NCBI RefSeq assembly: GCF_040549465.1
Contig: NZ_JBEPTL010000008.1
Location: 89,839 to 153,838, forward strand
Length of the DNA stretch: 64,000 bases
Direction: 5' to 3'
DNA from: Lacisediminihabitans sp040549465
GTDB taxonomy: Bacteria; Actinomycetota; Actinomycetes; Actinomycetales; Microbacteriaceae
Shown: in pieces, positions 1-8,665 of the stretch
Numbering within the stretch: the first letter of the stretch is position 1
Layout of the letters: each line of letters begins with the position of its first letter
Notes under the pieces: model-generated
Told to the model about the DNA's origin: nothing
The model's input: only the letters and a program-made list of their open reading frames with translations
Databases searched by the model: none
Translations under genes and position numbers: made by a program

Positions 1-1912
1 GCGCCTGGATAGTTACCGTGGCTGCTCGGGTGTTGCTGGCAGTCCACACCAACCGCAGGACGCGCAGCTTGTCGGTGATCGTGACATCCGCCACCGTGGG
101 AACAATCTGCGCCACGCGAACCAACGCCGTTGTCGAGACAGTCGCGAGCGATCCACTCGGTACCTCTACCGCGCCCGGGTAGTGTGCCCAGGTCGAAAGG
201 GCGATGCTCTCCAGCGCGACATGACCCGCCGCGAGCAGCCGGGAGACGGAAGCATTAACGTCGCGTACCGCGAGCGGATTTCGCGATGCCAAGACGAGCG
301 ATTGTTCCAGAACAGCTCCTCGGAACAGGTCAGTCGGATAGTCGACCAGGAAGTCGGTGAGACGCGCCAGCTCGCCGCCAGGATCTCGACTCATCATTTC
401 CATCGCAGCCGCAAACTCAAACATGGTCTGGTGGAAGAACTTGACCCGAGGTCCGGCTGCCTCCAAAATCCCCCGGGCGATCATCTCTTCGAGCGCCTGC
501 GCCCCTGCCCACAGTTGGGTCCCGTTCGGCGCGGACGCAAGCTGCTCCAAAAGTTCTGTCAGCACCGATAGTTGCGGCTCGGGGGTACCCATCGCCAGCA
601 TGACGACGGCGCACGCACGCACCACCGCGCTCAGATCTCGGCCGGTTCGTTCGCGGGTGCGGCGCACCATCCTCCGGTCATCGCGGACCCGATGCTCCCA
701 GTAGCGAAGGTAGAGCCCCGTCACGTCAAGCTCCATCGCAGGCAGATTGCCGTCCGAAAGCTCGAACAGCATCCGAAGCAACAGCGGAGAGGTGCAAATG
801 TCACTGATCGGCAGCTCCCGCGTGACTGCCGTGGTCACGATGGCCAGCGCTTCGGATACCGGATGATTCGGGACAAAACGCCGCGCCAGCCGATCGACGG
901 CAACTGCCATCTCAGTGTCGTCATAGGGGCCGAGCGTTTCGTACGATCCGATATTGGGTGAAAGCCCCTGCTCGGCTTCCAGTGGCCGAGTCGCGATGAT
1001 AAGGCCCGCCCGCAGGTCAACCAGGAAGCCGATCAGGTCCGCCATCAGTTGTTGCGAAAGCTCGGAATGGAGCAGCAAGTCGGCGGTGTCCAGAAGCACG
1101 ACAACTCGCTGATGCTCGAGCGACAGAAGTTGGACACCCTCCGCGATCTGCTCCACCGTGAAAGCACCAACCTCACCAACCTGGGCGGAGATCCAAGTGG
1201 CGGACACGAACACGACGCATACTTCGGGCTCAGCGCTGAGGGCGCGGTGCAGCCCCCACAGCAGGCTCGACTTCCCAACACCGGCATCGCCTCGCACGAT
1301 CTGGGGACGATGCTCAACCTCGCCAAGACGTTCGAGGAGCGTCGGCTCAACGCGCCGTCTCACGTAGAGGGATTGCCAAACGCCATCATCTCCATCGCCG
1401 GAGCCAACGTGGAACTGGGCCGATAGGTCAGCCACCAGCCGATCCGACCAGCGAAGCAGCTTGCTAACGAGCGCGTCCGACTTCGAGGCATCTCGCCGAG
1501 GGGTATCCAGTTCCACAGAACGTTCACCATCAACCTCGATGAGTTGGGCAGCGAGGTCATGCCGCAGTCCCCGGATCACCCTGGTCTTGGTCTCGGCAGA
1601 AGCCTCCCTGCGCCCAACCTCCGCCAGCGCTCGCTCGGCCCGGTCGGTCGCGGTGCCGGGGAAGTCATCCAACCCGAACAGCATTTGTGTGGCGGTGGGG
1701 TTCGCGCATCGCAGTGCCGCCTCACCCAGCAGATCGCGAAGTCCCTCGACGAGCGCACGGTCACTGTAGGGCGACCTGACGAGCAGCTCTTTGAGAACGG
1801 GAAACGGCTTCGCAGCGTAACCGCCGGACGCCAGCTGAGCCAGTTCAATCGTTCGCTGCCGGAGCTCATCGAGTTCCTTCACAAGCAGTGTTTTTCGATC
1901 AGAAATCGCCAC
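1..1912 (-). CDS. NACHT-like STAND NTPase (C-terminus cut by window edge)
   Basis: About 637 residues are visible and the frame stays open to the window edge, so the C-terminal sensor region is missing. Visible NTPase hallmarks, numbered from the chosen GTG: Walker A GDAGVGKSS at about 208-216, Walker B VVVLLDTAD at about 270-278, an IIATRP sensor-like strand near 305-310, SPLLLRML near 385, and VKFFHQTMFEFAAA near 490-503, which matches the F-H-x3-x-E-F-x-A signature that closes many NACHT modules. Residues about 70-125 (MLFGLDDFPGTATDRAERAL onwards) resemble a short helical adaptor often found ahead of actinobacterial NTPases. Bacterial NACHT proteins include antiphage sensors, so a defence role is plausible but inferred. 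It is divergent from the other element genes. An in-frame ATG at 1981 exists, but the added residues (CRHRRRQCTP) look non-coding, so GTG at 1912 is preferred. Confidence 0.75.
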   Translation of the reverse strand, partial: MAISDRKTLLVKELDELRQRTIELAQLASGGYAAKPFPVLKELLVRSPYSDRALVEGLRDLLGEAALRCANPTATQMLFGLDDFPGTATDRAERALAEVGRREASAETKTRVIRGLRHDLAAQLIEVDGERSVELDTPRRDASKSDALVSKLLRWSDRLVADLSAQFHVGSGDGDDGVWQSLYVRRRVEPTLLERLGEVEHRPQIVRGDAGVGKSSLLWGLHRALSAEPEVCVVFVSATWISAQVGEVGAFTVEQIAEGVQLLSLEHQRVVVLLDTADLLLHSELSQQLMADLIGFLVDLRAGLIIATRPLEAEQGLSPNIGSYETLGPYDDTEMAVAVDRLARRFVPNHPVSEALAIVTTAVTRELPISDICTSPLLLRMLFELSDGNLPAMELDVTGLYLRYWEHRVRDDRRMVRRTRERTGRDLSAVVRACAVVMLAMGTPEPQLSVLTELLEQLASAPNGTQLWAGAQALEEMIARGILEAAGPRVKFFHQTMFEFAAAMEMMSRDPGGELARLTDFLVDYPTDLFRGAVLEQSLVLASRNPLAVRDVNASVSRLLAAGHVALESIALSTWAHYPGAVEVPSGSLATVSTTALVRVAQIVPTVADVTITDKLRVLRLVWTASNTRAATVTIQA

Positions 1913-2018
1913 AACATCCAGTATGGCGGCGCTTGGCGTGCATTGGCGGCGTCTATGGCGGCACTCGCTGACCTGTGGCATGGGTGCGAGCGAAGGGTGG
2001 AACTAGCGGGATGAAGAC

Positions 2019-2186
2019 ATGCCGCCAACCTCACTGAAAAAGAGAGCCCATGGCCGAACAAACCTCACCACAACCCCGGATCCGCTCGAAAGTCACCTGA
2101 TCGAAACCTCCCCCTGTTCGTTCGAAGAGCTCATAGCGCAGCGGGCTCAGGAGCAGACCGACCAGCAGTTCCGCTCTTACCCCTGA
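2019..2186 (+). CDS. Small hypothetical protein, 55 aa
   Basis: The frame encodes a hydrophilic peptide whose second half (ESHLIETSPCSFEELIAQRA and on) has a protein-like composition with a charged amphipathic helix. It lies between the divergent NTPase and the VWA lipoprotein and points with the lipoprotein cluster. No strong ribosome-binding site precedes the ATG. Function is unknown and it may be spurious. Confidence 0.35.
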   Translation: MPPTSLKKRAHGRTNLTTTPDPLESHLIETSPCSFEELIAQRAQEQTDQQFRSYP

Positions 2187-2205
2187 CTCACCCTCTTGAG
2201 GAGTC

Positions 2206-2224
2206 GGCCAGGCGTGGCCTGGCC
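2206..2224. repeat. Inverted repeat before the VWA lipoprotein gene
   Basis: GGCCAGGC and GCCTGGCC form perfect 8-base arms around a GTG spacer. It sits between the small ORF ending at 2186 and the lipoprotein start at 2278, so it could be an operator or a transcription-attenuating hairpin. There is no T-run after it. Confidence 0.5.
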
Positions 2225-2277
2225 AACTCGTCAATCACCGTCACCACACAATCCGTTCCAACAAAAGGACATACCGA

Positions 2278-3057
2278 ATGTACTCAAAACTGATCCGGTC
2301 CGCCGTATTTGGCGTATTACTCGTCTTTATTCTCGCGGGCTGCTCTACCGCCAGTTCACCAGGCGCGCAGTCCGGCGACCACGCCATCCTTGCCGCCTGC
2401 ACTCCCAACAAGCAGATCGCCGCCGACGATGAGATCGATGGCAGCGGCTCAAGCTCGGACGAGGCAATCTCGACCGAGAGACTGTCGATCACCGCAGACG
2501 TGGTGCGGCGCACCGCTATCTGCGGTGGCCACCTTCTCGTTCGCGCTTTCTCCACCTCCAGCGGGGCGACGGTCACCATCTACGACGGCGACCTGACGTT
2601 GCCGGGTGCGACCGATAACGCGCGTCTGCGCCGAGTTGATCCTCTAGTCGAAAAAGTCATGGCCGATATCACCGCCAAGTACGGTGCGGCCATTGCCGCG
2701 CTACCGAACGGCGGCTCGGACATCACTTCCGTCTACCGACTGGCTGGCGAATATGCGGCGCAGCTTGGCGACGGCTATACCCTGCACCTTTACCTGCTGA
2801 CCGACGGTCTGAACAACATCGGCACCGACCTGCAGTCGCAGGTGCTCACTCCAGCACAGGCTACCGACCTGGCCGGCACAGTGAGCGTCCCGGCACTGCC
2901 GGGCGCGATCATTACCGTCGCGGGTCTTGGCCGCGTTGACGGCGACCCTGCACCATCTCCTCTGGTCGAAGGGCTGGTTGCGTTCTACAACGCCCTGTGC
3001 CTAAAGACCACCGCAAAAACCTGTGTCTCCGTGACCGACTACACGGCAGTGCGGTGA
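2278..3057 (+). CDS. VWA-domain lipoprotein
   Basis: 259 residues. The N-terminus is a lipoprotein signal: basic start, hydrophobic stretch and lipobox LAGC at about residues 18-21, so the protein should be anchored on the outer face of the cytoplasmic membrane. The mature part contains a metal-ion-dependent adhesion site of VWA type: DGSGSS near residue 60, a T/D-bearing GGSDITSVY near 145, and LLTDG near 180. It begins a run of closely packed genes with a membrane protein and a second VWA protein. AAAGGA lies about nine bases before the ATG. The ligand or partner is unknown. Confidence 0.75.
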   Translation: MYSKLIRSAVFGVLLVFILAGCSTASSPGAQSGDHAILAACTPNKQIAADDEIDGSGSSSDEAISTERLSITADVVRRTAICGGHLLVRAFSTSSGATVTIYDGDLTLPGATDNARLRRVDPLVEKVMADITAKYGAAIAALPNGGSDITSVYRLAGEYAAQLGDGYTLHLYLLTDGLNNIGTDLQSQVLTPAQATDLAGTVSVPALPGAIITVAGLGRVDGDPAPSPLVEGLVAFYNALCLKTTAKTCVSVTDYTAVR

Positions 3058-3062
3058 CCGAG

Positions 3063-4145
3063 ATGGCAAAAACTAAGAACACCCACGGCTCCTCCGACCC
3101 CACTGATGAGCGGGTCACCGAATACAGCAACCTCAGCCTGCAGCAGGTCGATGAGGCACACCGCATCGACGGCCTGGCCGGGCCAGGCCTTCATGTCGAG
3201 AACGAGCTGGATGCCTTCGGGCGCGAGCAGGAACCGCTCTGGAAAGCGGAAGGCATCGCACAGTCCCGCCCGGCACTGATCGCCCACTCGGGGCTAAAAG
3301 TACAGGCTGAAACGGCTGAGCGCCTCAGCCGCCGACACCGCCGCCTGGTCAAACGCGCCCAGCGCCGTCTCGAGCGCACCATCGCAACGTTGAGCCCGTT
3401 CGTACGCCGCAAGCAGGGCCAGAAGGGGTGGTTCATGGTGCGCACCGGACTGCTGCTGCTCGGTGATGTAGCAGGCCAGGCGGGGGCACAAATCTACTAC
3501 GGCGAAATCCCTGAGCTGGCGCTCGTCCAGGCGTTAGCTGCCGGTGTCGCCGTCGTCACGGCAGGGCTGGTTGGGGGCGAGGTCAAAGATCTGCGGATGG
3601 CCAGCAAGCGGAAGATCGAGCGCACCGACCTCACTCCACAGCAGGAGCTCTTCGCGCACCTGTTCGTCGGCACCGATGACGGCAAACACTTCGTCAAAGC
3701 CCTCGTCTACACGGGCGCGACGGTGGGCCTGCTGATCTCATCTGGGATTTTTGCGTTGCGGTCCACCATTGATGGGCCACTCTCGGGACTTGTCTACGGG
3801 GCGCTGGCTGCTGGTATCGCCACGGCGAGTTTCATCTCCAGTTACACCGTCACCGATGAGATCGCGGACGCGATCGACACCGCCGAGAAAGACTACGAAC
3901 GCACCATCAAACGACAGACAGCCCTGGCCGGCAGCCAGCCACTCAGAGTCGCGCTGGAGAAGCAGGCGGAGGACGAGTCGATCCGCGACGAGCACGAGGT
4001 CCGTGGACAGGCGGCACTGCTCACCTATGAGGGACTGAAGCATCGCGTGCTGCGCCGCAACCCGGGCGTCGCAGGACACGGCCCGGCCACCGAGCCGGAG
4101 CCCGTTGTCGGACGTCGTGCCCGCGACGACGGGAGCGGCGCATGA
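3063..4145 (+). CDS. Multi-pass membrane protein between two VWA genes
   Basis: About 360 residues. The first 130 are hydrophilic and highly charged, followed by hydrophobic segments around MVRTGLLLLGDVAG, ALVQALAAGVAVVTAGLVGG, FVKALVYTGATVGLLISSGIFAL and SGLVYGALAAGIATASFISSY. The last stretch (ADAIDTAEKDYERTIKRQ onward) is helical and charged, probably coiled coil. ATG 3063 is chosen because GGTGA ends six bases before it; a GTG at 3054 would overlap the lipoprotein stop. The stop overlaps the next gene's ATG. It may connect the external VWA lipoprotein with the cytoplasmic VWA protein; that is inference from gene order. No family was recognised. Confidence 0.75.
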   Translation: MAKTKNTHGSSDPTDERVTEYSNLSLQQVDEAHRIDGLAGPGLHVENELDAFGREQEPLWKAEGIAQSRPALIAHSGLKVQAETAERLSRRHRRLVKRAQRRLERTIATLSPFVRRKQGQKGWFMVRTGLLLLGDVAGQAGAQIYYGEIPELALVQALAAGVAVVTAGLVGGEVKDLRMASKRKIERTDLTPQQELFAHLFVGTDDGKHFVKALVYTGATVGLLISSGIFALRSTIDGPLSGLVYGALAAGIATASFISSYTVTDEIADAIDTAEKDYERTIKRQTALAGSQPLRVALEKQAEDESIRDEHEVRGQAALLTYEGLKHRVLRRNPGVAGHGPATEPEPVVGRRARDDGSGA

Positions 4146-4864
4146 GCCTCACACCGCGCCTGCAACCCAGCGCCCTCGTGGGCGAGGTGCCACGACAGGT
4201 CAAGCCGAAGAAGGAGGCGGCGGCGATTGAGCTGGGCTGGCCGGGGTTCTGCCCTCGTCAGCCCCGGCTGGTGCTCCCCATATTTGATGACTCCGGGTCG
4301 GTGTCGCTGCCGGGCGGGGGCGACCCTGTCGGCAACCGCTACCAGGAGGCACTACTAGCGTTCGAAGCACTCCAAGAGTGGTGCTCGTGCGGGAAGTGCC
4401 TGGCCGGAGTTCTGCACTTCGACTCTCCCCGGGGGGACGTTGACCCGGGCAAGCTACGAAGCTTCACGTTCCAACAGCACCTCACCCAGGGCCTGCGTGT
4501 GCCGCGCTTTGCTGCTGGTTCGAGTGTCCTCGGCCCCAGTCTCGCTCGGGCGGAGGAGATCGCGGTGAGCCTCCCCAAGCACGAGGTTCGGCTGGTCGTG
4601 CTGACGGATTGGCAGCTGTTCGACAACGACAACATCCTTGACCGGCTTCGCAGCTTCCCGGGGGCCGTACTGGCCATAGGGCTGAACGCGGACCCTCCGG
4701 CGGAGCTTCTGGGCGATGACATCGTCAGCTTGCGGATCGGTCACGGCGACCGGCCAGGTGCGGTCGCTCGCGCCCTGTTCGGTGAGCTGACTGTCGGTCG
4801 CCGCGGACGCCGCTTCATCGGCACGCCCGACCGCGATTCTGCCGCAGAGGAGGCGCCAAAGTGA
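4142..4864 (+). CDS. VWA-like protein, cytoplasmic
   Basis: 240 residues without signal peptide or membrane segment. IFDDSGSVS at about residues 47-55 fits the DxSxS metal site of VWA domains, and VVLTDWQ near 155 corresponds to the later TD motif. WCSCGKCLAG near 80 contains three cysteines that could bind metal. The gene overlaps the upstream membrane-protein gene by four bases (ATGA) and the following gene by four bases (GTGA), so the set is probably translated in a coupled way. Function is unknown. Pairing with a VWA lipoprotein and a membrane protein suggests one membrane-spanning complex. Confidence 0.7.
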   Translation: MSLTPRLQPSALVGEVPRQVKPKKEAAAIELGWPGFCPRQPRLVLPIFDDSGSVSLPGGGDPVGNRYQEALLAFEALQEWCSCGKCLAGVLHFDSPRGDVDPGKLRSFTFQQHLTQGLRVPRFAAGSSVLGPSLARAEEIAVSLPKHEVRLVVLTDWQLFDNDNILDRLRSFPGAVLAIGLNADPPAELLGDDIVSLRIGHGDRPGAVARALFGELTVGRRGRRFIGTPDRDSAAEEAPK

Positions 4865-5094
4865 ACATCGTTGCCAATTCCACAACACCAAGGATCGCCG
4901 CCACGGATCACGACGCTCTTGATGACGTCACCTCTGTTGGCCGGTATTCCGATCACTTGTCGCATCCCTCTACTGCAGGAGCGACCGGAACATTGCGCGA
5001 ACTTGACCGAGCGCCCATAACCATACGTCCAACCCAGCAACACGCGCTCCGTGCTGCCAGAGGTACGGAAATGAAAGGAGGAACCACACGATGA
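4861..5094 (+). CDS. Small hypothetical protein, 77 aa
   Basis: Its GTG start overlaps the VWA-like gene's stop and its stop overlaps the methyltransferase ATG, which supports it as a coupled gene rather than a chance frame. The product is hydrophilic, with a DDVTSVGRYSDHLSH stretch and no recognisable domain or membrane segment. The AAAGGAGG that precedes the methyltransferase lies inside its last codons. Function is unknown. Confidence 0.5.
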   Translation: MNIVANSTTPRIAATDHDALDDVTSVGRYSDHLSHPSTAGATGTLRELDRAPITIRPTQQHALRAARGTEMKGGTTR

Positions 5095-5687
5095 ACACCA
5101 CCAACACGGCCACCGAGCTGGTCACGCCGAGCAAGAGATTCAAAGTAATTTATGCCGACCCGCCCTGGGACATTTCTCAGAAAGGTGCCCGCGGGGCAGT
5201 CCGACATTACGAGCTGATGACCCTCGACCGCATCAAGAACATGCCGGTCGCTGAACTCGCAGACGACAACGCCACCCTGCTGCTCTGGGTCACCAACGCC
5301 GCCCTCCCGGCAGGCCTTGAAGTCATGAAAGCTTGGGGCTTCGAGTACAAAACGAATGCCGCCTGGGATAAGTACTACATGGGACTTGGAAATTATTTCC
5401 GCGGTTCCCACGAGTTGCTCCTCCACGGCACTCGCGGGAAGGCGCCCTTCAAGTTCCGTGGCCAACGCTCGACGTTGCAGTTCCCACGGCAGGAACACTC
5501 CCACAAGCCCGAGGAAATGATCCCCCTAATCGAACGCGTCCTCGACGGGCCATACCTGGAGCTGTTCGCGCGGCAACGTCCGAACAGCCACTCAAATTGG
5601 TCGATATGGGGCGATCAGTGCTCTAGCGACATCACGATTCCCGGATACCCAGTGCCGAGCGACTTCACCGGAGAACAGGAGCGATGA
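5091..5687 (+). CDS. Orphan MT-A70 family adenine methyltransferase
   Basis: 198 residues with the MT-A70 core: VIYADPPWD (catalytic DPPW at about 23-26), LLLWVTNAALP near 63, AWDKYYMGLGNYFRGSHELLL near 95-115, and KPEEMIPLIERV near 140, ending LELFARQR. This family transfers a methyl group from S-adenosylmethionine to N6 of adenine in DNA or RNA. No restriction endonuclease is adjacent, so it is more likely a protective or regulatory methylase of the mobile element, perhaps against host restriction. AAGGAGG lies about nine bases upstream of the ATG. Specificity cannot be read from sequence. Confidence 0.85.
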   Translation: MNTTNTATELVTPSKRFKVIYADPPWDISQKGARGAVRHYELMTLDRIKNMPVAELADDNATLLLWVTNAALPAGLEVMKAWGFEYKTNAAWDKYYMGLGNYFRGSHELLLHGTRGKAPFKFRGQRSTLQFPRQEHSHKPEEMIPLIERVLDGPYLELFARQRPNSHSNWSIWGDQCSSDITIPGYPVPSDFTGEQER

Positions 5688-5690
5688 CTC

Positions 5691-5894
5691 ATGGCCGACA
5701 AAGAACCCACCCCAAAGAACATTGCACAGCGCTTCTTCGACCTCTGCTTGCTGCTCCTCGGAGGCATCATCGCGCTCTGGGTTGCGCTGCAGTTCTTAGC
5801 GCAATTCTGGGGCTGGATCGTCCCCATCGCGGTGCTGGTTGCCGCTATCTGGGCGCTGGTTGCCATCATGCGTGCCAGACGGAACCGGTGGTGA
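5691..5894 (+). CDS. Small membrane protein, 67 aa
   Basis: Hydrophilic N-terminus (MADKEPTPKNIAQRFF), then two hydrophobic helices (LCLLLLGGIIALWVALQFL and WGWIVPIAVLVAAIWALVAI), and a basic tail RARRNRW. The ATG begins four bases after the methyltransferase stop, within the coupled cluster. It resembles small membrane proteins frequently seen in actinobacterial conjugative elements, but no family is named. Confidence 0.65.
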   Translation: MADKEPTPKNIAQRFFDLCLLLLGGIIALWVALQFLAQFWGWIVPIAVLVAAIWALVAIMRARRNRW

Positions 5895-6055
5895 GAAGGA
5901 TGAGCTTGTTCACCCCCGTTAGGTCGTTGCGGAATCGACAACAACGCTTGACAACTCAACACGATGAGTTCATAACAGGCTTCCCGATCTCAAACCCCGA
6001 GTTTTCCGCCCCGACAGCACCAATTGCTCGGTACAAGGAAAGGAGGTTGGCCACA

Positions 6056-6298
6056 ATGAGTCGAACTAATCGTGAGTATCGCCACAAGAGCGAGACGAAC
6101 ATCTGGGTCACGAGCATGCGCAACGAGCACCTGCGGCCAGGCGAGATAGCGAAGATCGTCAGCGGGATGGCTCGAGAACGAGCCCTCGCGTCCGCGCAAG
6201 CCGAAGCCGACGCGCAGAACGAGCACCCCCTGGTGTACCCCAACGTCGTTGCCTCTCCGTCTTCAGAAGAGGAGGTTGATCATGACGCCTCCTCGTAA
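6056..6298 (+). CDS. Small hypothetical protein, 80 aa
   Basis: The ATG at 6056 is preceded by AAAGGAGG with nine bases of spacing. The frame is open further upstream (to 5900), but no ribosome-binding site at proper distance serves an earlier start. The product is charged (MSRTNREYRHKSETN, then LRPGEIAKIVSGMARERALA) and ends in an acidic tail SSEEEVDHDASS. It overlaps the ATPase gene start by 17 bases. No domain was recognised; its position just before the coupling ATPase suggests an element-transfer accessory. Confidence 0.55.
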   Translation: MSRTNREYRHKSETNIWVTSMRNEHLRPGEIAKIVSGMARERALASAQAEADAQNEHPLVYPNVVASPSSEEEVDHDASS

Positions 6299-8447
6299 CG
6301 CGAAGATCCCACCGATGTTCCTGCGTCTGCACCTGCCGTCGCCATTGAAGGCCGACAATGTTGGGGAACTCCTGGCACGACTTGCCCAGCCCGACGCCCC
6401 AATCCCACTCATCCTCGAAACACGCGTGACCGACGACGGAATCGCCTATCTCCTTGGCGTTCACCCTTTCGCCGCCGAACACCTCGCGCGCCTTCTCCGG
6501 GACCTTGTGCCTGGCATCCGCAGCGTGGCGACACAGCCAGGTGTTCGTTCGCCGGTGGAGGCCGGTGGCCACATCGGCATCCACCCGCATGGCTTGCCTA
6601 TCCGTGTCGACGGTGCCGATACGACAGTTCGTGCAATCTTTTCCGCGTTCGGTGCTCGCCGCCAAGGTGAAACAGCGGTCGTTCAAGTAATCATCGGCCT
6701 CGGCCATCCGCCACGTGCGTTGCCGACGAAGGTCACCGACCCGAGCGCGCCGCTCTGGAAATCCCTGAGTTACGGGAAACAAGTCGCGCCGCCAGAAATG
6801 CGCTCCCGAATGAAGGCCACTGCGGAGCAACCGACCCTCGATATGTGCATCCGGATCGGCGCAAGTGCAGGAACACCTGAAAGACGCAAACGCCTTGTGG
6901 TCGAGCTCGTCGGCGCGATGGCGACCGCGCAAAGCCCCGGTGTTCGGTTGCAGCTTGTCCGCGAAGATGTCGGGCGGCTCAATACCGCGTTCATCCCGTC
7001 ACGTTGGCCAATGCGTGTCTCCGTTGCGGAACTTCTCCCTCTGATTGCATGGCCAGTCGGGGACCAAGAACTTCCCGGACTTCCTCCTCATCACCCGCGA
7101 CTCGTGCCAGCCCCGGCGTCCCTCTCGACAACGGAGAACGTATTTGCGACCGCGAGCGCTCAGGGTGACACTCGCCTCGTAGGCATCCGAACGCCCGGGC
7201 GAATGCAACACCTCGTGGTCACAGGCCCAACGGGCTCGGGCAAGTCGATGGTGTTCGCCTCGCTGATTGCCCAGGACATTACGGTCGGGCGACCACTTGT
7301 GCTAGTCGACCCGAAACGTCAGCTTGTCGATTTCATTTCCGAACGAGTGCCCGCCCAGTTGGCCGACCGTGTCGTGATCATTGATGCTGCGGACGCAAAC
7401 CCTGTGGGCTTCAATCCACTTGACGCTGAGGGTCGCAACAAGGACGTAGTGGTCGATGGCATTCTAAGCGCCTTCAAAGCAGTGTTCGAAGACGGATGGG
7501 GACCGCGCACCGAAGACCTGCTACACGCAGGGCTCTTGTCGCTGGCCACGGCAGGCGAGGCACGAAGCGACCCCTACACACTGCTCGACCTGCCACGACT
7601 GCTCACCGACGCCCCCTTCCGCCGTTCGGTGATCGGGGCCATAGCTGGCGATCAGACGTTGGCTTCGTTCTGGGCTGGATTTGAGGAGCTCTCGCTGGGA
7701 GCGAGGGCTCAGATTATCGCTGCGCCCATGAACAAACTGCGCAAGTTCGTGCTCCGCAAGAACCTGGCCGCAGTGCTTGGGCAACCGCGCCCACGATTCC
7801 GGCTGCGGGATGTCTTCCGAGAAGGTAAGGCCGTGCTCGTTCCCCTCAACGACGCCCTGCTCGGCCCCGGTGCCGCACAGCTGCTCGGCAGCCTCGTTGT
7901 GGCCGAGCTGTGGATGGCAACTCTGGAACGGGCAGCGGAAAGCAGACCGCTGGATCGCCCTGCCGCGATCTACATCGATGAGGTGCAACAATTCCTACAC
8001 CTGCCAACCTCTATCGCTGATGCTCTCGCTACCTCCCGTTCTTACGGAGTGAGTTGGAATCTGGCGCACCAGTTTCGCGACCAACTACCAGCGCAGATGC
8101 GCTCTGCCTTCGACGCCAACGCGCGCAACAAAGTCGTGTTCGGCCTTGGGCCGGACGATGCGCGTGACCTCGCGAGAATGGCACCTGGATTGGTGGCTGA
8201 GGACTTCATGGCGCTGAAGCCCTACGACGTCTACGCGAACGTCGTAGATGACGGAGCACCCGCAGGCTGGTTCTCCGCCCGCACCCTCGCCCCAACAGCC
8301 GCCCTGCACGACGGACACATTGTTCGCCAGAGGAGCCGCGACCAGTGGGGACAAGTACAGAAGGCCGAACCAGTCTCCGCGTCCGAGTCGGGCGACATAC
8401 TCAGCGAGCCCGATCCTGTAGGCAGCGTGAAGGCGAGGCGATCATGA
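6282..8447 (+). CDS. VirD4/TraG-like coupling ATPase (HerA/FtsK superfamily)
   Basis: 721 residues. Walker A is VTGPTGSGKSMV near 312-323 and Walker B AAIYIDEVQQF near 560-570, followed by ATSRSYGVSWNLAHQFRDQL, the segment after Walker B typical of VirD4/TraG-type and HerA-like DNA translocases. The first 250 residues are a poorly conserved domain without predicted membrane helices, unlike classical VirD4. Such proteins pump DNA or link the relaxosome to a secretion channel. ATG 6282 has GAGGAGG about six bases upstream. The stop overlaps a downstream ATG (ATGA). Confidence 0.85.
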   Translation: MTPPRNAKIPPMFLRLHLPSPLKADNVGELLARLAQPDAPIPLILETRVTDDGIAYLLGVHPFAAEHLARLLRDLVPGIRSVATQPGVRSPVEAGGHIGIHPHGLPIRVDGADTTVRAIFSAFGARRQGETAVVQVIIGLGHPPRALPTKVTDPSAPLWKSLSYGKQVAPPEMRSRMKATAEQPTLDMCIRIGASAGTPERRKRLVVELVGAMATAQSPGVRLQLVREDVGRLNTAFIPSRWPMRVSVAELLPLIAWPVGDQELPGLPPHHPRLVPAPASLSTTENVFATASAQGDTRLVGIRTPGRMQHLVVTGPTGSGKSMVFASLIAQDITVGRPLVLVDPKRQLVDFISERVPAQLADRVVIIDAADANPVGFNPLDAEGRNKDVVVDGILSAFKAVFEDGWGPRTEDLLHAGLLSLATAGEARSDPYTLLDLPRLLTDAPFRRSVIGAIAGDQTLASFWAGFEELSLGARAQIIAAPMNKLRKFVLRKNLAAVLGQPRPRFRLRDVFREGKAVLVPLNDALLGPGAAQLLGSLVVAELWMATLERAAESRPLDRPAAIYIDEVQQFLHLPTSIADALATSRSYGVSWNLAHQFRDQLPAQMRSAFDANARNKVVFGLGPDDARDLARMAPGLVAEDFMALKPYDVYANVVDDGAPAGWFSARTLAPTAALHDGHIVRQRSRDQWGQVQKAEPVSASESGDILSEPDPVGSVKARRS

Positions 8448-8665
8448 ATGCCGCCATTGCCCGAAGCGCCCACTTGACCACTGTCGTCATATGTCCGGTC
8501 GCCTGTCCGGTCGCTGTTCCGCTCACGACGATGGACACCGCTGGGCAGGGGCGAAGTTGTGCGGCTCCAGGCTCGAACTGGGATGGGACTCTCCCTGTTT
8601 CCAGGGATCACTTTCTCACCCGTGCGGAGGCCAACCCCAGCTGGTCTGGAGGTCGTCATAAATAA
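8444..8665 (+). CDS. Possible small ORF coupled to the ATPase gene, 73 aa
   Basis: Its ATG overlaps the ATPase stop (ATGA), and the frame ends just before the replication-relaxation gene. It has a hydrophobic, cysteine-containing middle (HLTTVVICPVACPVAVPL) and a tryptophan-bearing tail. Composition is not strongly protein-like and no homolog is recognised. It could instead be untranslated leader for the next gene. Confidence 0.35.
   Translation: MNAAIARSAHLTTVVICPVACPVAVPLTTMDTAGQGRSCAAPGSNWDGTLPVSRDHFLTRAEANPSWSGGRHK

Noticed and set aside
1049..1426. Plus-strand ORF across the NTPase gene
   Set aside because: It is the reverse of the Walker A/B region of the minus-strand NACHT-like gene and has no motif of its own.
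5091..5687. Restriction-modification system around the MT-A70 gene
   Set aside because: No endonuclease-like gene is adjacent in the visible sequence, so only an orphan methylase is supported.
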